Positions 46,486-54,427 of a DNA stretch of 64,000 bases are shown in pieces. Made by a program: the position numbers and the translations under genes. The DNA is taken from positions 62,001-126,000 of the forward strand of contig NZ_JALQCW010000065.1 in NCBI RefSeq assembly GCF_023241715.1, given 5' to 3'. Origin of the DNA: Pseudomonas morbosilactucae. GTDB lineage: Bacteria > Pseudomonadota > Gammaproteobacteria > Pseudomonadales > Pseudomonadaceae. Each line of letters opens with the position of its first letter. Position 1 is the stretch's first letter. The notes under the pieces were generated by a model that was given only the letters and a program-made list of their open reading frames with translations, had not been told where the DNA came from and did no database searches.

Positions 46486-47216
46486 GCCTGCCACCGCCGC
46501 CAGAGAATCTTCGGCGCCCGCAGCAACATGCCGAAGAACAGCTTGGCGTGCATCTTGGAGATCAGCGCGTTGTCGTGGAACAGGCGGAAGTGCGACAGGC
46601 CGTCCTGGGGGTAATGCACGTGGGTCGGCAGCCAGCGCATCGGCTGGTTGCGCCAGGACAGACGCACGAGAATCTCCGGGTCGAAGTCCATGCGCTTGCC
46701 CAGCTTGACCGAGTCGATCAGGGCCAGGGTCGGCGGCAGCGGATAGACCCGGAAGCCGCACATGGAGTCGGGGATCTGCAGCGACAGGCTGTTGATCCAC
46801 ACCCACACGTGGGTCAGGTAGCGGGCGTACAGGCGGCCCTTGGGCACGCTCCGGTCGTACTGTGGATAACCGCAGATCAGCGCTTCGGGGTGCGCCCTGG
46901 AGCTGGCAATGAAGTTATCCACATCGCGCAGGTCGTGCTGGCCGTCGGCGTCCACTTGCAGGGCATGGCTGAAGCCCAGTCGCGAGGCGTGGCGCAGGCC
47001 GGCCATGACCGCGCCGCCCTTGCCCTGGTTGACGCCCAGCTTGACCAGAAACACCTGGTCGCGCTGTGCCAGTTGCTCCAGCACCCGGGCGCAGGCCGGG
47101 CTACTGGCATCGTCCACCAGCACGCAGGGCAGTTGGCTGGCCAACAGCGCCTCGACCACCGCCGGTACGGCGCCTTCATGGTTGTAGACCGGGATCACCG
47201 CGCAGGGCTTATGCAT
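46482..47216 (-). CDS. GT2-family glycosyltransferase
   Basis: 244 residues. A GT-A fold of the dolichol-phosphate-mannose-synthase type begins at CAVIPVYNHEG. The metal-binding acidic motif is ALQVDADGQHD near residue 92, and MCGFRVYPL follows near residue 150. There are no C-terminal membrane helices. APE pigments are found attached to a lipid via sugars in some species, and this enzyme is the candidate. The open frame to 47792 runs into the ligase in another frame; ATG 47216 is used. Confidence 0.87.
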   Translation of the reverse strand: MHKPCAVIPVYNHEGAVPAVVEALLASQLPCVLVDDASSPACARVLEQLAQRDQVFLVKLGVNQGKGGAVMAGLRHASRLGFSHALQVDADGQHDLRDVDNFIASSRAHPEALICGYPQYDRSVPKGRLYARYLTHVWVWINSLSLQIPDSMCGFRVYPLPPTLALIDSVKLGKRMDFDPEILVRLSWRNQPMRWLPTHVHYPQDGLSHFRLFHDNALISKMHAKLFFGMLLRAPKILWRRWQA

Positions 47217-47272
47217 GGGCAAGGCTCCTGGGGCGGGCTGGCGGGTGAGCCGGTGGCGCCGGGTGAGAAAAG

Positions 47273-48952
47273 TTATCCACAAGCCGTCTCCAGCACGATG
47301 CGGCCACTGGAGCAGGCGGCGCTTTGGTTGCGATAGGCAAAGTACAACTTGCCGCGTTCCTGATCGAAGCGCAGGTGCAATTGAACCTGGTCGCCCGGGC
47401 GCAGCAATTGTTGGAATTTCAGCACTTCCATGCCGGCGAACCGGCCGGGCAACTGCAGCAGTTGCTGGCCCAGGGCCAGGGCCCAATCCACTTGCACCAC
47501 TCCCGGCAGCACTGGGGCCTCTGGGAAGTGCCCGCTGAAGTAAGCCAGGTCCGGTGGGATGGCCAGTTGCAGGAGCCACTCGCCGTCGGTCTGTTCCTGG
47601 GTCAGGACTTCCGGGGTTTGCGGGCGTGGTGCCAGCAGCAGGGCGTCGACCTCGGCCTGGGGCAGCTTGCCCTGGGCGTTCAGCGGCAGTTGCCGTACCA
47701 GGCGCCAGCGTCGTGGCAGGGCCAGGGCTTCGCAGTGCTGGGCCAGGTGCTGGCGCAAGGTTTGGGTCAGGCGTCGACGGCCTTGCTGGCACAGGGCGCC
47801 GAGGCCTTGTTCACTGAGCACCAGCAGGGCGCCAAGTGACGCGCGATTCTCGGTGATCACCCCCAGGCGCGCTTCGGCGACCCATTCGTGGCTGACCAGG
47901 GCCTGTTCCAGCATGGGCAGGGAGATGCGTTTCTCTTCCAGTTTGACGATGCGGTCCAGGCGCCCGAGCAGTTCGAAGCGTCCGTCGGCCTGGATTCGTG
48001 CGGCGTCGGCGCTGTGTTCGACATGCCCCGGCGGCAGGTACGGCGAGGCGATCAGCAGGGCGCCGTTGTCGTCCAGGCTCAAGCGCACGTCAGCGAACGG
48101 CTGCCAGAGGGTGTCGCCCTGGCGCCAGGCGATGCCGCCGGTTTCCGAGCTGCCGAGGATCTCGGTGGGCCATTGTTGCAGGCGCTGGTGCAGGCTCTGT
48201 GCGGCCTCGGCGGGCAACGCGCCGCCCGAGGAGAACACCCGGCGCACCGGGCTCAGGGCCGGCCAGTCGAGGTTGTCGCCCATGCGCTTGAGCAGCGCGG
48301 GGCTGGCGACCCAGGCAAAGGCCGGGTGCTCGCGACTGGCCCGCTGCAGGTCCTCCGGGAAGGGCAGTTGCCGGCGCACAAATGGGCGCCCGGCGCACAG
48401 CGGCCACAGCACCCGGAACAGCAAACCGTAAATGTGCTGGGCCGCCACGCTGCCGATGATGCAGGCCGGGCCCAGGTCCGCGCCCCAGAGCTGCTCCAGG
48501 GCCTGGACCTCGTTGGCCAACTGGCGCAGGGTTTTTTCGATGCGCTTGGGCTCGCCACTGGAGCCGGAAGTGCACAGGCTCAGTTGGCATAGGTCCGGGT
48601 CGAGCGCGGCGGCGTCCAGGGGCGGTTGTTGAAAGTCGTCCGGGTGGGCATCGCCCGGCTGATCGCTGAGCCACAGGTCCACCGCGCTCGACCAGCGCTG
48701 GCGGGTCTGGGCTTGCAGGTCGGCGGGCAGCAGCACATTGACCCCGGCGCGCCAGGCGCCGAGCAGGGCAATGGCCAGTTCGGCGGCGTCTTCCAGGTGC
48801 AGGGCGAGGCGTTTGACGCCTTGGGCCTGCAGGCCGGCGGCCAGGCTCAGGGCCCGGGCTTGAAAGGTTTGCAGGTCAAGTGCCGGTTGCACGGCCACCG
48901 GGCGCTGCGTTTGGGTCTTGAGCAGCAGGTGCTCAAGTTTGATCCAGTTCAT
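47273..48952 (-). CDS. Acyl-ACP ligase fused to a hotdog dehydratase (ApeH-ApeI fusion)
   Basis: 559 residues with two modules. Residues 1-450 are an AMP-binding ligase: the P-loop is LSLCTSGSSGEPKRIEK near residue 128, SSETGG near residue 260, and LPLNAQGKLPQ carries the catalytic Lys near residue 428. It should load the aryl acid onto the carrier protein. Residues 455-559 form a FabZ-like hotdog with YFSGHFPEAPVLPGVVQ, the ApeI-type dehydratase. The modules are separate in enterobacterial clusters. The 56-base gap to the GT gene is one of the few non-overlapping junctions. Confidence 0.88.
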   Translation of the reverse strand: MNWIKLEHLLLKTQTQRPVAVQPALDLQTFQARALSLAAGLQAQGVKRLALHLEDAAELAIALLGAWRAGVNVLLPADLQAQTRQRWSSAVDLWLSDQPGDAHPDDFQQPPLDAAALDPDLCQLSLCTSGSSGEPKRIEKTLRQLANEVQALEQLWGADLGPACIIGSVAAQHIYGLLFRVLWPLCAGRPFVRRQLPFPEDLQRASREHPAFAWVASPALLKRMGDNLDWPALSPVRRVFSSGGALPAEAAQSLHQRLQQWPTEILGSSETGGIAWRQGDTLWQPFADVRLSLDDNGALLIASPYLPPGHVEHSADAARIQADGRFELLGRLDRIVKLEEKRISLPMLEQALVSHEWVAEARLGVITENRASLGALLVLSEQGLGALCQQGRRRLTQTLRQHLAQHCEALALPRRWRLVRQLPLNAQGKLPQAEVDALLLAPRPQTPEVLTQEQTDGEWLLQLAIPPDLAYFSGHFPEAPVLPGVVQVDWALALGQQLLQLPGRFAGMEVLKFQQLLRPGDQVQLHLRFDQERGKLYFAYRNQSAACSSGRIVLETACG

Positions 48953-49494
48953 GGGCGGCCTCGTACCCTTTGTCGTAAGAGCCATTCAATGGCAAACAGC
49001 AAGCCCATCAAGCCGTAGGCAATCAGGCCGTTGTACAACATCCACCAACTCAGCGGCGCCCACAGGGTCAGGGCCGCGGCGAGCACACCGTTACACAGGA
49101 AAAACACACTCCAGGCGATCGTCACCTGGCGGGTATAGCGAATGGCCTTGTCCGGCAGTTCCGGCTCGCTCAACCGGGCCAGGCGTTCGGCCACCGGCGG
49201 GCCGTATTTCAGGCTCAGGCTGAACAGCGTCAGCATGAAGGCGCTGATCAGCACCGGGTACCAGCGCAGCAACAACGGGTTGTCGAGCCAGGCCAGCAAC
49301 AGGCAGAACGTGATCGCCACGGCGGCCATCCACAGGTCACCGGGGCGGCATTCGCCGGTCAGCGCCCGAGCCAGCCACAGGCCGCCCAGGAGCAGGCCGA
49401 ACTGCCAGGGGGCGAAGTGCTCCATGCCGAAATACACCGCAAAGGGGTACAGCAAGCCTGCCAGCAGCAGGCCAAGGCCAATCAGCCGGCTCAT
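48949..49494 (-). CDS. Small polytopic membrane protein of the APE operon (COG4648-like)
   Basis: 181 residues, about five hydrophobic segments separated by short basic loops (LAARALTGECRPGD-like and EPELPDKAIRYTRQV). No enzyme motif is visible. Related membrane proteins occupy the position between the carrier proteins and the ligase in APE clusters (ApeG position), possibly holding the soluble enzymes at the membrane. The start ATG (49494-49492) overlaps the former stop of the frameshifted carrier gene; the stop overlaps the ligase start. Confidence 0.8.
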   Translation of the reverse strand: MSRLIGLGLLLAGLLYPFAVYFGMEHFAPWQFGLLLGGLWLARALTGECRPGDLWMAAVAITFCLLLAWLDNPLLLRWYPVLISAFMLTLFSLSLKYGPPVAERLARLSEPELPDKAIRYTRQVTIAWSVFFLCNGVLAAALTLWAPLSWWMLYNGLIAYGLMGLLFAIEWLLRQRVRGRP

Positions 49495-49744
49495 GCGGCC
49501 GGTTGGACCAGACGGTAGACCGCCTCGACCACGTCATTCACGGTGCGCACGATTTGAATTCTTCGGCGGCGATTTTCTTGCCGGTCTGACGCTTGATGTG
49601 GTCGATCAGGTCGACGGCGTCGATGCTGTCGATTTCCAGGTCCTGGTACAGGTTGGAGTCGAGGCTGATGCGCGCAGGTTCCAGCTCGAAGAGTTCGACC
49701 AAGGCATCGCGCAGGGTGTTGAAGATATCGTCACGAGTTTGCAT
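49491..49744 (-). CDS. apeF: Acyl carrier protein with a one-base frameshift (ApeF type)
   Basis: As it stands the frame gives 68 residues (49744-49538), ending AAEEFKSCAP. The phosphopantetheine Ser is intact in LEIDSIDAVDL near residue 39. The span to the ATGA overlap with the next gene is 254 bases, one short of 255. Adding one base at 49550/49551 restores VRTVNDVVEAVYRLVQPAA and a TGA that overlaps the next ATG, giving an 84-residue carrier with helix 4. A single-base deletion, natural or from sequencing, is the simplest reading. Whether the truncated protein works is unknown. Confidence 0.85.
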
Positions 49745-49753
49745 GGTCCGGTC

Positions 49754-50026
49754 TCAAGCTGCCTGTTTTGCAGTGACGAATGCCGCAAGGCTCGCCACGT
49801 TACTGAAGTGGTTACGGGTGTCTTTGGCGTCGGCATCGATCTTAATGCCGTATTTTTTCTGAATCGCCAGGCCCAGTTCCAGGGCGTCCACCGAATCCAG
49901 GCCCAGGCCTTCGCCGAACAGGGTCTGGTCGGTGCCGATGTCCTGGGCGCCGATGTCTTCGAGGCCCAGGGCGTCGATGATCAACAGCTTGATTTCAAGA
50001 ATTAAGTCCGGGTGCAGATCGCTCAT
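49754..50026 (-). CDS. apeE: Acyl carrier protein (ApeE type)
   Basis: A 90-residue carrier. The phosphopantetheine-attachment Ser is in GEGLGLDSVDALELGLA near residue 40, and helix 4 is complete (NHFSNVASLAAFVTAKQ). One of two carriers in the operon. Its ATG lies 32 bases inside the end of the acyltransferase gene. The rest of the longer open frame is that gene read in another frame. Confidence 0.92.
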   Translation of the reverse strand: MSDLHPDLILEIKLLIIDALGLEDIGAQDIGTDQTLFGEGLGLDSVDALELGLAIQKKYGIKIDADAKDTRNHFSNVASLAAFVTAKQAA

Positions 50027-50816
50027 CTTCGGCGAGCTCCTTAATAAAGTAGTGATGCAAATGATCGTTGAGCTTGCGCGAGGCCTGAGGCGCAGGGCCT
50101 TGGGCAGCAAAGGTCTGTGGGTCTATATCGGCCCCCACGCGAAAACTGAAGTGCACGCGCGAGCGCGGGATGCGATACCAGGGCTCGGCCTTGGTCAGGG
50201 TGGTGGGGCTGACCTTGATCACCACCGGGGTGATGATTCTCGCACCGCGCAAGGCAATCGCCGCGCCGCCCCGATGAAAGGCCGGCGCCTGGCCCGGCTG
50301 GGTGCGGGTGCCCTCGGGAAAGATCACCAGGGACTGGCCGTCCTTCAATGCCTGGCTGGCGGCATCGAGCATGTCCATGCTGCCGTCGTTGCTGACGTAA
50401 CCGGCTTCGCGCACCGGCCCGCGGGTAAAGGGGTTCTGCCACAGGCTCTGCTTGACCACGCAGTTGGCATTGCGCACCAGGCCGATAAGAAACACCACGT
50501 CGATCAGCGACGGGTGATTGGCGATGATCATTTGCCCGGGGCGGCCGAGTTTTTCCGCGCCTTGCACGTCGTAGGTGAGAACGCCGGTGCGGGCCATGAA
50601 ACGGATGAACAGCCAGAACAGCTGGCTGATGGTCTTGCGCGCGCGGCGGCGATGGGCCTCGACATTGCCCGGCAGGCAGCCGAGCAGCGGAAAGATCACC
50701 AGGCGCAGGCACAGGCCGCCCAGGCCGAATAGGGCAAAGCTCGCCGCGGTGGCGAGCAGGCGCCAATAGTAGGCGTCGCGATTTTTGGCCCTTACGACGG
50801 GCGTTGCCAAGTCCAT
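49995..50816 (-). CDS. PlsC-like 1-acyl-glycerol-3-phosphate acyltransferase family protein
   Basis: 273 residues with one N-terminal membrane helix (about 22-45). The PlsC motifs are NHPSLIDVVF near residue 108 (in place of NHxxxxD) and FPEGTRTQPG near residue 180. It corresponds in position to ApeD and probably transfers the finished polyene to a membrane lipid. The ATG at 50816 lies 25 bases within apeC. Confidence 0.88.
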   Translation of the reverse strand: MDLATPVVRAKNRDAYYWRLLATAASFALFGLGGLCLRLVIFPLLGCLPGNVEAHRRRARKTISQLFWLFIRFMARTGVLTYDVQGAEKLGRPGQMIIANHPSLIDVVFLIGLVRNANCVVKQSLWQNPFTRGPVREAGYVSNDGSMDMLDAASQALKDGQSLVIFPEGTRTQPGQAPAFHRGGAAIALRGARIITPVVIKVSPTTLTKAEPWYRIPRSRVHFSFRVGADIDPQTFAAQGPAPQASRKLNDHLHHYFIKELAEDERSAPGLNS

Positions 50817-51511
50817 ACACGGTTCTTCCAGGCATGTTGGCAGGAGGTCTGCTGGGTCAGCAGGGTACGCAACAGATTCAGGGCATGGGGCCACTCGGCC
50901 TTGGGGGCCTGGCCTTCGGCACAGCTCAGGGATAGCTGCCAATCGTTGCCGGGAGTCAGTAGCAGGCCGAGCGCATAGGGAAAGGGCACATCGTCGATCC
51001 AGCGGGCGTAGGCCTGGGGCGGCTGTTCTTCGGTGATCACCAGCAGCACCGCCGGGGCGCCGTCGCCGAGCAGGGTGGCAGCTTCCAGCACGCCATGTTC
51101 GAGGCCGTCGCCCGCCGCCGCCAGGGCGCTCATCTCGCTGGTTTCACCGCGCATGATCGACCACAGGCCGATCACCGCGTTGTGCACCGAGAGGCTGAAT
51201 TGGGTGGGCGAGAGCGGTTGCTCGGCGGCCAGGTCGCAGAGGATTTCAAAGGTCCTGGGGGTTTCGCCGTGGCGCGAGACAAACACCAGCGGCAGCTGTT
51301 CCCGGCCCTCGGCCAAGGGCCAGCCGACGCTGAAGGCCATGCGCGCCAGGCGGCTGAGGCGGCGGCGCTGCATGGCCGGCAGGAAGGACACGTCGGGGGC
51401 GGCATCGCTGCGCTCAAGCACGGTCGGTTGCCGGCTCCAGGCCTGCCAATCGTCCACGCTTTCGAGCCCAGGGGCCCATGCGCGCCATTGAGCGATGTTG
51501 AAGTTGATCAC
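50792..51511 (-). CDS. apeC: Ketosynthase-like chain-length factor (ApeC type)
   Basis: 239 residues of the ketoacyl-synthase-like family (PF13723 type). It keeps the early thiolase fold (FSLSVHNAVIGLWSIMRGE) but has no catalytic Cys-His-His set. In APE systems it pairs with ApeO to set chain length. It starts with GTG (MINFNIAQWRAWAPGLES is the conserved N-terminus) and is the first gene of the operon, 95 bases from a sigma-70-like promoter. Confidence 0.88.
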   Translation of the reverse strand: MINFNIAQWRAWAPGLESVDDWQAWSRQPTVLERSDAAPDVSFLPAMQRRRLSRLARMAFSVGWPLAEGREQLPLVFVSRHGETPRTFEILCDLAAEQPLSPTQFSLSVHNAVIGLWSIMRGETSEMSALAAAGDGLEHGVLEAATLLGDGAPAVLLVITEEQPPQAYARWIDDVPFPYALGLLLTPGNDWQLSLSCAEGQAPKAEWPHALNLLRTLLTQQTSCQHAWKNRVWTWQRPS

Positions 51512-51850
51512 GTGATTTCATCCCGCCCCTGCGGGCTTCCTTGACGCGGTTTGGCGCTCCGATTGGCGCCCGACCCTATATAGGCGCTGGGCCTGAGTGG
51601 CGCGCATTATCCGGGTGCGGCTGACTTGTAGCAAATACTGGTTACATTTCAATCAATAAAAACGACGAATCCGATGAAGGGTGGAGAGGCACTTTGCCTC
51701 GTGCTGGATTTTGCAGAGTGTTCCCAGCGCTATTGCGTCGCCGATGCCCCATGGCTTGAGCCTTGGCGGCAAAGTCCGTTGCCTGCGAGGTAGCGAAGGA
51801 AGGAGCAGGGCAACTACACTCGGGCATCTTTGATACACGGAGGTTTTGTC
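51512..51850. other. Divergent gap between the APE operon and parA
   Basis: 339 bases without a gene. The apeC-proximal half holds the sigma-70-like promoter at 51606-51634 and a short GC-rich stem. An AT-rich stretch at 51640-51670 lies upstream of it and could take an activator. The parA side has no convincing promoter; the ribosome-binding site GGAGG lies at 51839-51843. A degenerate open frame crosses the gap on the minus strand and is not credible. Confidence 0.5.
51606..51634 (-). promoter_or_regulatory. Putative sigma-70 promoter of the aryl polyene operon
   Basis: On the minus strand TTGCTA (51634-51629) and GATAAT (51611-51606) are separated by exactly 17 bases. It leads into apeC with a leader of about 90 bases. 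It is the best promoter in the gap, and no regulator gene is encoded in the cluster itself. Confidence 0.6.
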
Positions 51851-52621
51851 ATGCGGCGTGTGGTGTTCAATCAGAAAGGTGGCGTGGGTAAATCCAGCAT
51901 CGCCTGCAATCTGGCGGCGGTCAGCGCCAGCGAGGGCTATCGCACCTTGTTGGTGGACCTCGATGCCCAGGCCAACTCCACCCAGTACCTCACTGGCCTG
52001 ACCGGCGAGGACATTCCCATGGGGATCGCCGACTTCTTCAAGCAGACCCTGTCGTCCGGGCCGTTCTCGAAGAAGAACAAGGTGGATATCTACGAAACCC
52101 CCTTCGACAATCTGCATGTGATCACTGCGACGGCAGAGCTGGCGGACCTGCAGCCCAAGCTTGAGGCGAAACACAAGATCAACAAGCTGCGCAAATTGCT
52201 GGACGAGCTGGCCGAGGATTACGACCGGATCTACCTCGACACCCCGCCGGCGCTGAATTTTTATGCGGTGTCGGCGTTGATTGCCGCCGATCGGGTGTTG
52301 ATCCCTTTCGACTGCGACAGCTTCTCCCGCCAGGCCCTGTATGGCCTGCTGGCAGAAATCGAAGAGTTGAAGGAAGACCACAACGAAGACCTGCAAGTCG
52401 AAGGCATCGTGGTCAATCAGTTCCAGGCGCGGGCCAGCCTGCCGCAGCAGATGCTCGATGAGCTGATCAGTGAAGGGTTGCCGGTGCTGCCGGTGTACCT
52501 GGCCAGTTCGGTGCGCATGCGTGAATCCCACCAGGCCAACCTGCCGCTGATCCATCTCGACCCCCGGCACAAGCTGACCCAGCAGTTCGTCGACCTGCAC
52601 AACCTGCTGGAAAACGCCTGA
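51851..52621 (+). CDS. Orphan ParA-family ATPase
   Basis: 256 residues. The deviant Walker A motif is NQKGGVGKSS at residues 6-15, the Walker A-prime is LLVDLDAQANSTQYL, and Walker B is DRIYLDTPPALN near residue 130. No ParB or centromere-like repeats are nearby, so it is a solitary ParA/MinD-type protein, which in other systems positions cellular cargo. The strong site GGAGG is eight bases before ATG 51851. Convergent with trxC. Confidence 0.87.
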   Translation: MRRVVFNQKGGVGKSSIACNLAAVSASEGYRTLLVDLDAQANSTQYLTGLTGEDIPMGIADFFKQTLSSGPFSKKNKVDIYETPFDNLHVITATAELADLQPKLEAKHKINKLRKLLDELAEDYDRIYLDTPPALNFYAVSALIAADRVLIPFDCDSFSRQALYGLLAEIEELKEDHNEDLQVEGIVVNQFQARASLPQQMLDELISEGLPVLPVYLASSVRMRESHQANLPLIHLDPRHKLTQQFVDLHNLLENA

Positions 52622-52631
52622 CGCGGCGTCC

Positions 52632-53066
52632 TTAGATTCCCTGGCTGCGCAGCCAGCTCAGCAATTGCGGCAACGGGAAGGCCCCGCTCTGGCGAGCGAC
52701 CTCCCGACCGTTCTTGAACAGAATCAGGCTGGGTATGGAGCGAATGCCCAACTGGGCCGAGAGCTGCGGGTTGGCCTCGCTGTCGAGCTTGGCCAGGCGG
52801 CACTTGCCGGCCAGTTGCGCCGCCGCCTGTTCGAACACGGGGGCAAAGGATTTGCACGGCCCGCACCAGTCTGCCCAAACGTCCACCAGCAATGGCAGGT
52901 CGCCCTTGATCTGGCTGGCGTAATCACCCTGTTTCAATTCGAAAGGCTTGCCCAGCAGGACCTCGGCTTTGCAACGCCCGCACTTTGGCTGATCGCCCAG
53001 GCGTTCGCCGGGAATGCGGTTGAGGCCGTTGCAATGGGGGCAGGGGATCAGCAGTGGGGCGGTCAT
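52632..53066 (-). CDS. trxC: Thioredoxin 2 (zinc-finger thioredoxin TrxC)
   Basis: 144 residues. An N-terminal zinc finger with two CxxC pairs (CPHC at about residue 9 and CGRC near residue 29) precedes a thioredoxin domain with the WCGPC active site near residue 67. A cytoplasmic disulphide reductase, in many bacteria part of the oxidative-stress response. ATG 53066 matches the family N-terminus (MTAPLLIPCPHCNG). The stop is only ten bases from that of the convergent parA. Confidence 0.96.
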   Translation of the reverse strand: MTAPLLIPCPHCNGLNRIPGERLGDQPKCGRCKAEVLLGKPFELKQGDYASQIKGDLPLLVDVWADWCGPCKSFAPVFEQAAAQLAGKCRLAKLDSEANPQLSAQLGIRSIPSLILFKNGREVARQSGAFPLPQLLSWLRSQGI

Positions 53067-53157
53067 GCTCAGGGCTCCGAAGCGGGCGGTAGAGGTGCAG
53101 TAGATGATGGCAGCGGCCGCCAATATCAAGTAGCGGCAGGTTCGTCCGTGGCGCGGT

Positions 53158-53511
53158 TCAGTGGCTGGCGGGCCGCTCGAAACTCATGAAGCAATCGTGC
53201 TCGGTGTAGTAATCAATGGCGGCCAGCAACTCTTCATTGCTCGCCGTGGGCTTGTGCAGCAGGGCGCTCATGATCACGTCTTCCAGCAAGGCGTCGCTGA
53301 AGCAGAACTCCAGGCCCTGTTGCAGCACGTAATCCGGGTAGATTTCCTGGTCGTCGTCATCGATCAGTGGGAACGACTCGATCACGCACGGGCTGTCCAG
53401 ACGGATGGCGGCATCGCCCGGCGCTATGTAGACGCAAAACTCTAGGGTCTTCTGCTGGGGGCGCAAGAGGTCGATCAACTGGTCGAAACTGAGGTGCTGC
53501 CGGTAATGCAT
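53158..53511 (-). CDS. Small conserved acidic protein, function unknown
   Basis: 117 residues beginning MHYRQHLSFDQLIDLLRPQ. It is rich in Asp/Glu (IDDDDQEIYPDY near residue 53) and predicted soluble, with no signal peptide or membrane segment. I recognise no family. It looks like a real gene, since the start lies in a good context and the codon use matches its neighbours. It lies between trxC and higBA with the former's orientation. Confidence 0.7.
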   Translation of the reverse strand: MHYRQHLSFDQLIDLLRPQQKTLEFCVYIAPGDAAIRLDSPCVIESFPLIDDDDQEIYPDYVLQQGLEFCFSDALLEDVIMSALLHKPTASNEELLAAIDYYTEHDCFMSFERPASH

Positions 53512-53657
53512 GAACAATCTCCAGGGTGGTGCCCGGTGTCGCGGCAGCCTGCGGCGGTCATAACGCCTCACATATTCCGTGGGCCTGGGTGCCGCTGTCT
53601 ATCTAGGCTTCCAAGTCGGGTTTTCAAATAGCTGAAACCGCCCGTCTGATCCGCCCT

Positions 53658-53672
53658 ATAGCACCTTGCTAT
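53658..53672. promoter_or_regulatory. Candidate higBA operator
   Basis: ATAGCA-CCT-TGCTAT (53658-53672) is a perfect 6-bp dyad with a three-base spacer, 51 bases before the higB start. A direct repeat GCGATAT-GCGATA lies nearer the gene at about 53700-53712. HigA antitoxins bind such dyads in their own promoters. The gap from the upstream gene is 211 bases. Confidence 0.4.
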
Positions 53673-53722
53673 GGGGTTGTGACGGGGCTAGGTTTCATAG
53701 CGATATGCGATAGGGAGATTGC

Positions 53723-54019
53723 ATGCACATCATCACCGTAAAGCGCATCAGGGAGGCCAAGGAGCGATGGCCGCAAGCGGCTCGTGCCCTGGATGTCTGG
53801 TATCGCCAGGCCAAAGGCGCCAGGCCCGAGGGTTTCGCCGATATGAGGGCCTTGTTTCCGGCGGTTGATAAGGTCGGGCGCTTCCATGTTTTCGACATTG
53901 GTGGCAATAAATTGAGATTGATCGCCCTGGTGCGTTATGGGGTTCAGCGCCTCTATATCAGGCATGTGCTGGACCACCAGGAATACGACAAGGGGCGTTG
54001 CAAGGAGGAATCGGGATGA
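53723..54019 (+). CDS. higB: HigB-type toxin (mRNA interferase)
   Basis: 98 residues of the HigB/RelE superfamily that cleaves mRNA on the ribosome. It has the family pattern HIITVKRIREAKERWP at the start and GRFHVFDIGGNKLRLIALVRY with YIRHVLDHQEYDKG at the end. The toxin precedes its antitoxin, the usual hig order. The stop overlaps the antitoxin start as ATGA. Confidence 0.9.
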   Translation: MHIITVKRIREAKERWPQAARALDVWYRQAKGARPEGFADMRALFPAVDKVGRFHVFDIGGNKLRLIALVRYGVQRLYIRHVLDHQEYDKGRCKEESG

Positions 54020-54417
54020 GTGTTCTGGTCAAGCAGGCGGCAGAGCATTGGCAGTTTGTCGCGCCACTGCTGCGCAAGCCCCGGAGTGAGGCTGACTACG
54101 ACGGATTGGTGCTGGCTCTGGATGAGTTGCTGGACATCATCGGGGAGGACGAGGCACACCCACTGACATCACTGGTGGACATCATCGGCGACTGGATCGA
54201 GGCCTACGACGAGGAGCACCACCCGATGCCAAGGGTCAGTGGCGTGGAGATGTTGCGTTGCTTGATGCGTGAGCACGGCCTGACTCAAGGTGACCTGCCC
54301 GGTGTCGGCGCGCAATCGGTGGTCTCGGAAGTGCTGAGCGGCAAGCGCCAGCTCAACCTGCGGCAGATCCGCTGGTTGGCCGGGCGCTTCAAGGTGTCGA
54401 TGGAGGTTTTTACCTGA
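54016..54417 (+). CDS. higA: HigA-type antitoxin with C-terminal HTH
   Basis: 133 residues. The N-terminal part (about 1-70) is the acidic toxin-binding region. The C-terminal XRE/Cro-like helix-turn-helix is MLRCLMREHGLTQGDLPGVGAQSVVSEVLSGKRQLNL near residue 80, which should bind the operator. AAGGAGG before ATG 54016 is a strong ribosome-binding site within the toxin gene, so antitoxin output can exceed toxin output. Confidence 0.9.
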   Translation: MSVLVKQAAEHWQFVAPLLRKPRSEADYDGLVLALDELLDIIGEDEAHPLTSLVDIIGDWIEAYDEEHHPMPRVSGVEMLRCLMREHGLTQGDLPGVGAQSVVSEVLSGKRQLNLRQIRWLAGRFKVSMEVFT

Positions 54418-54427
54418 GGCCCGAGGC

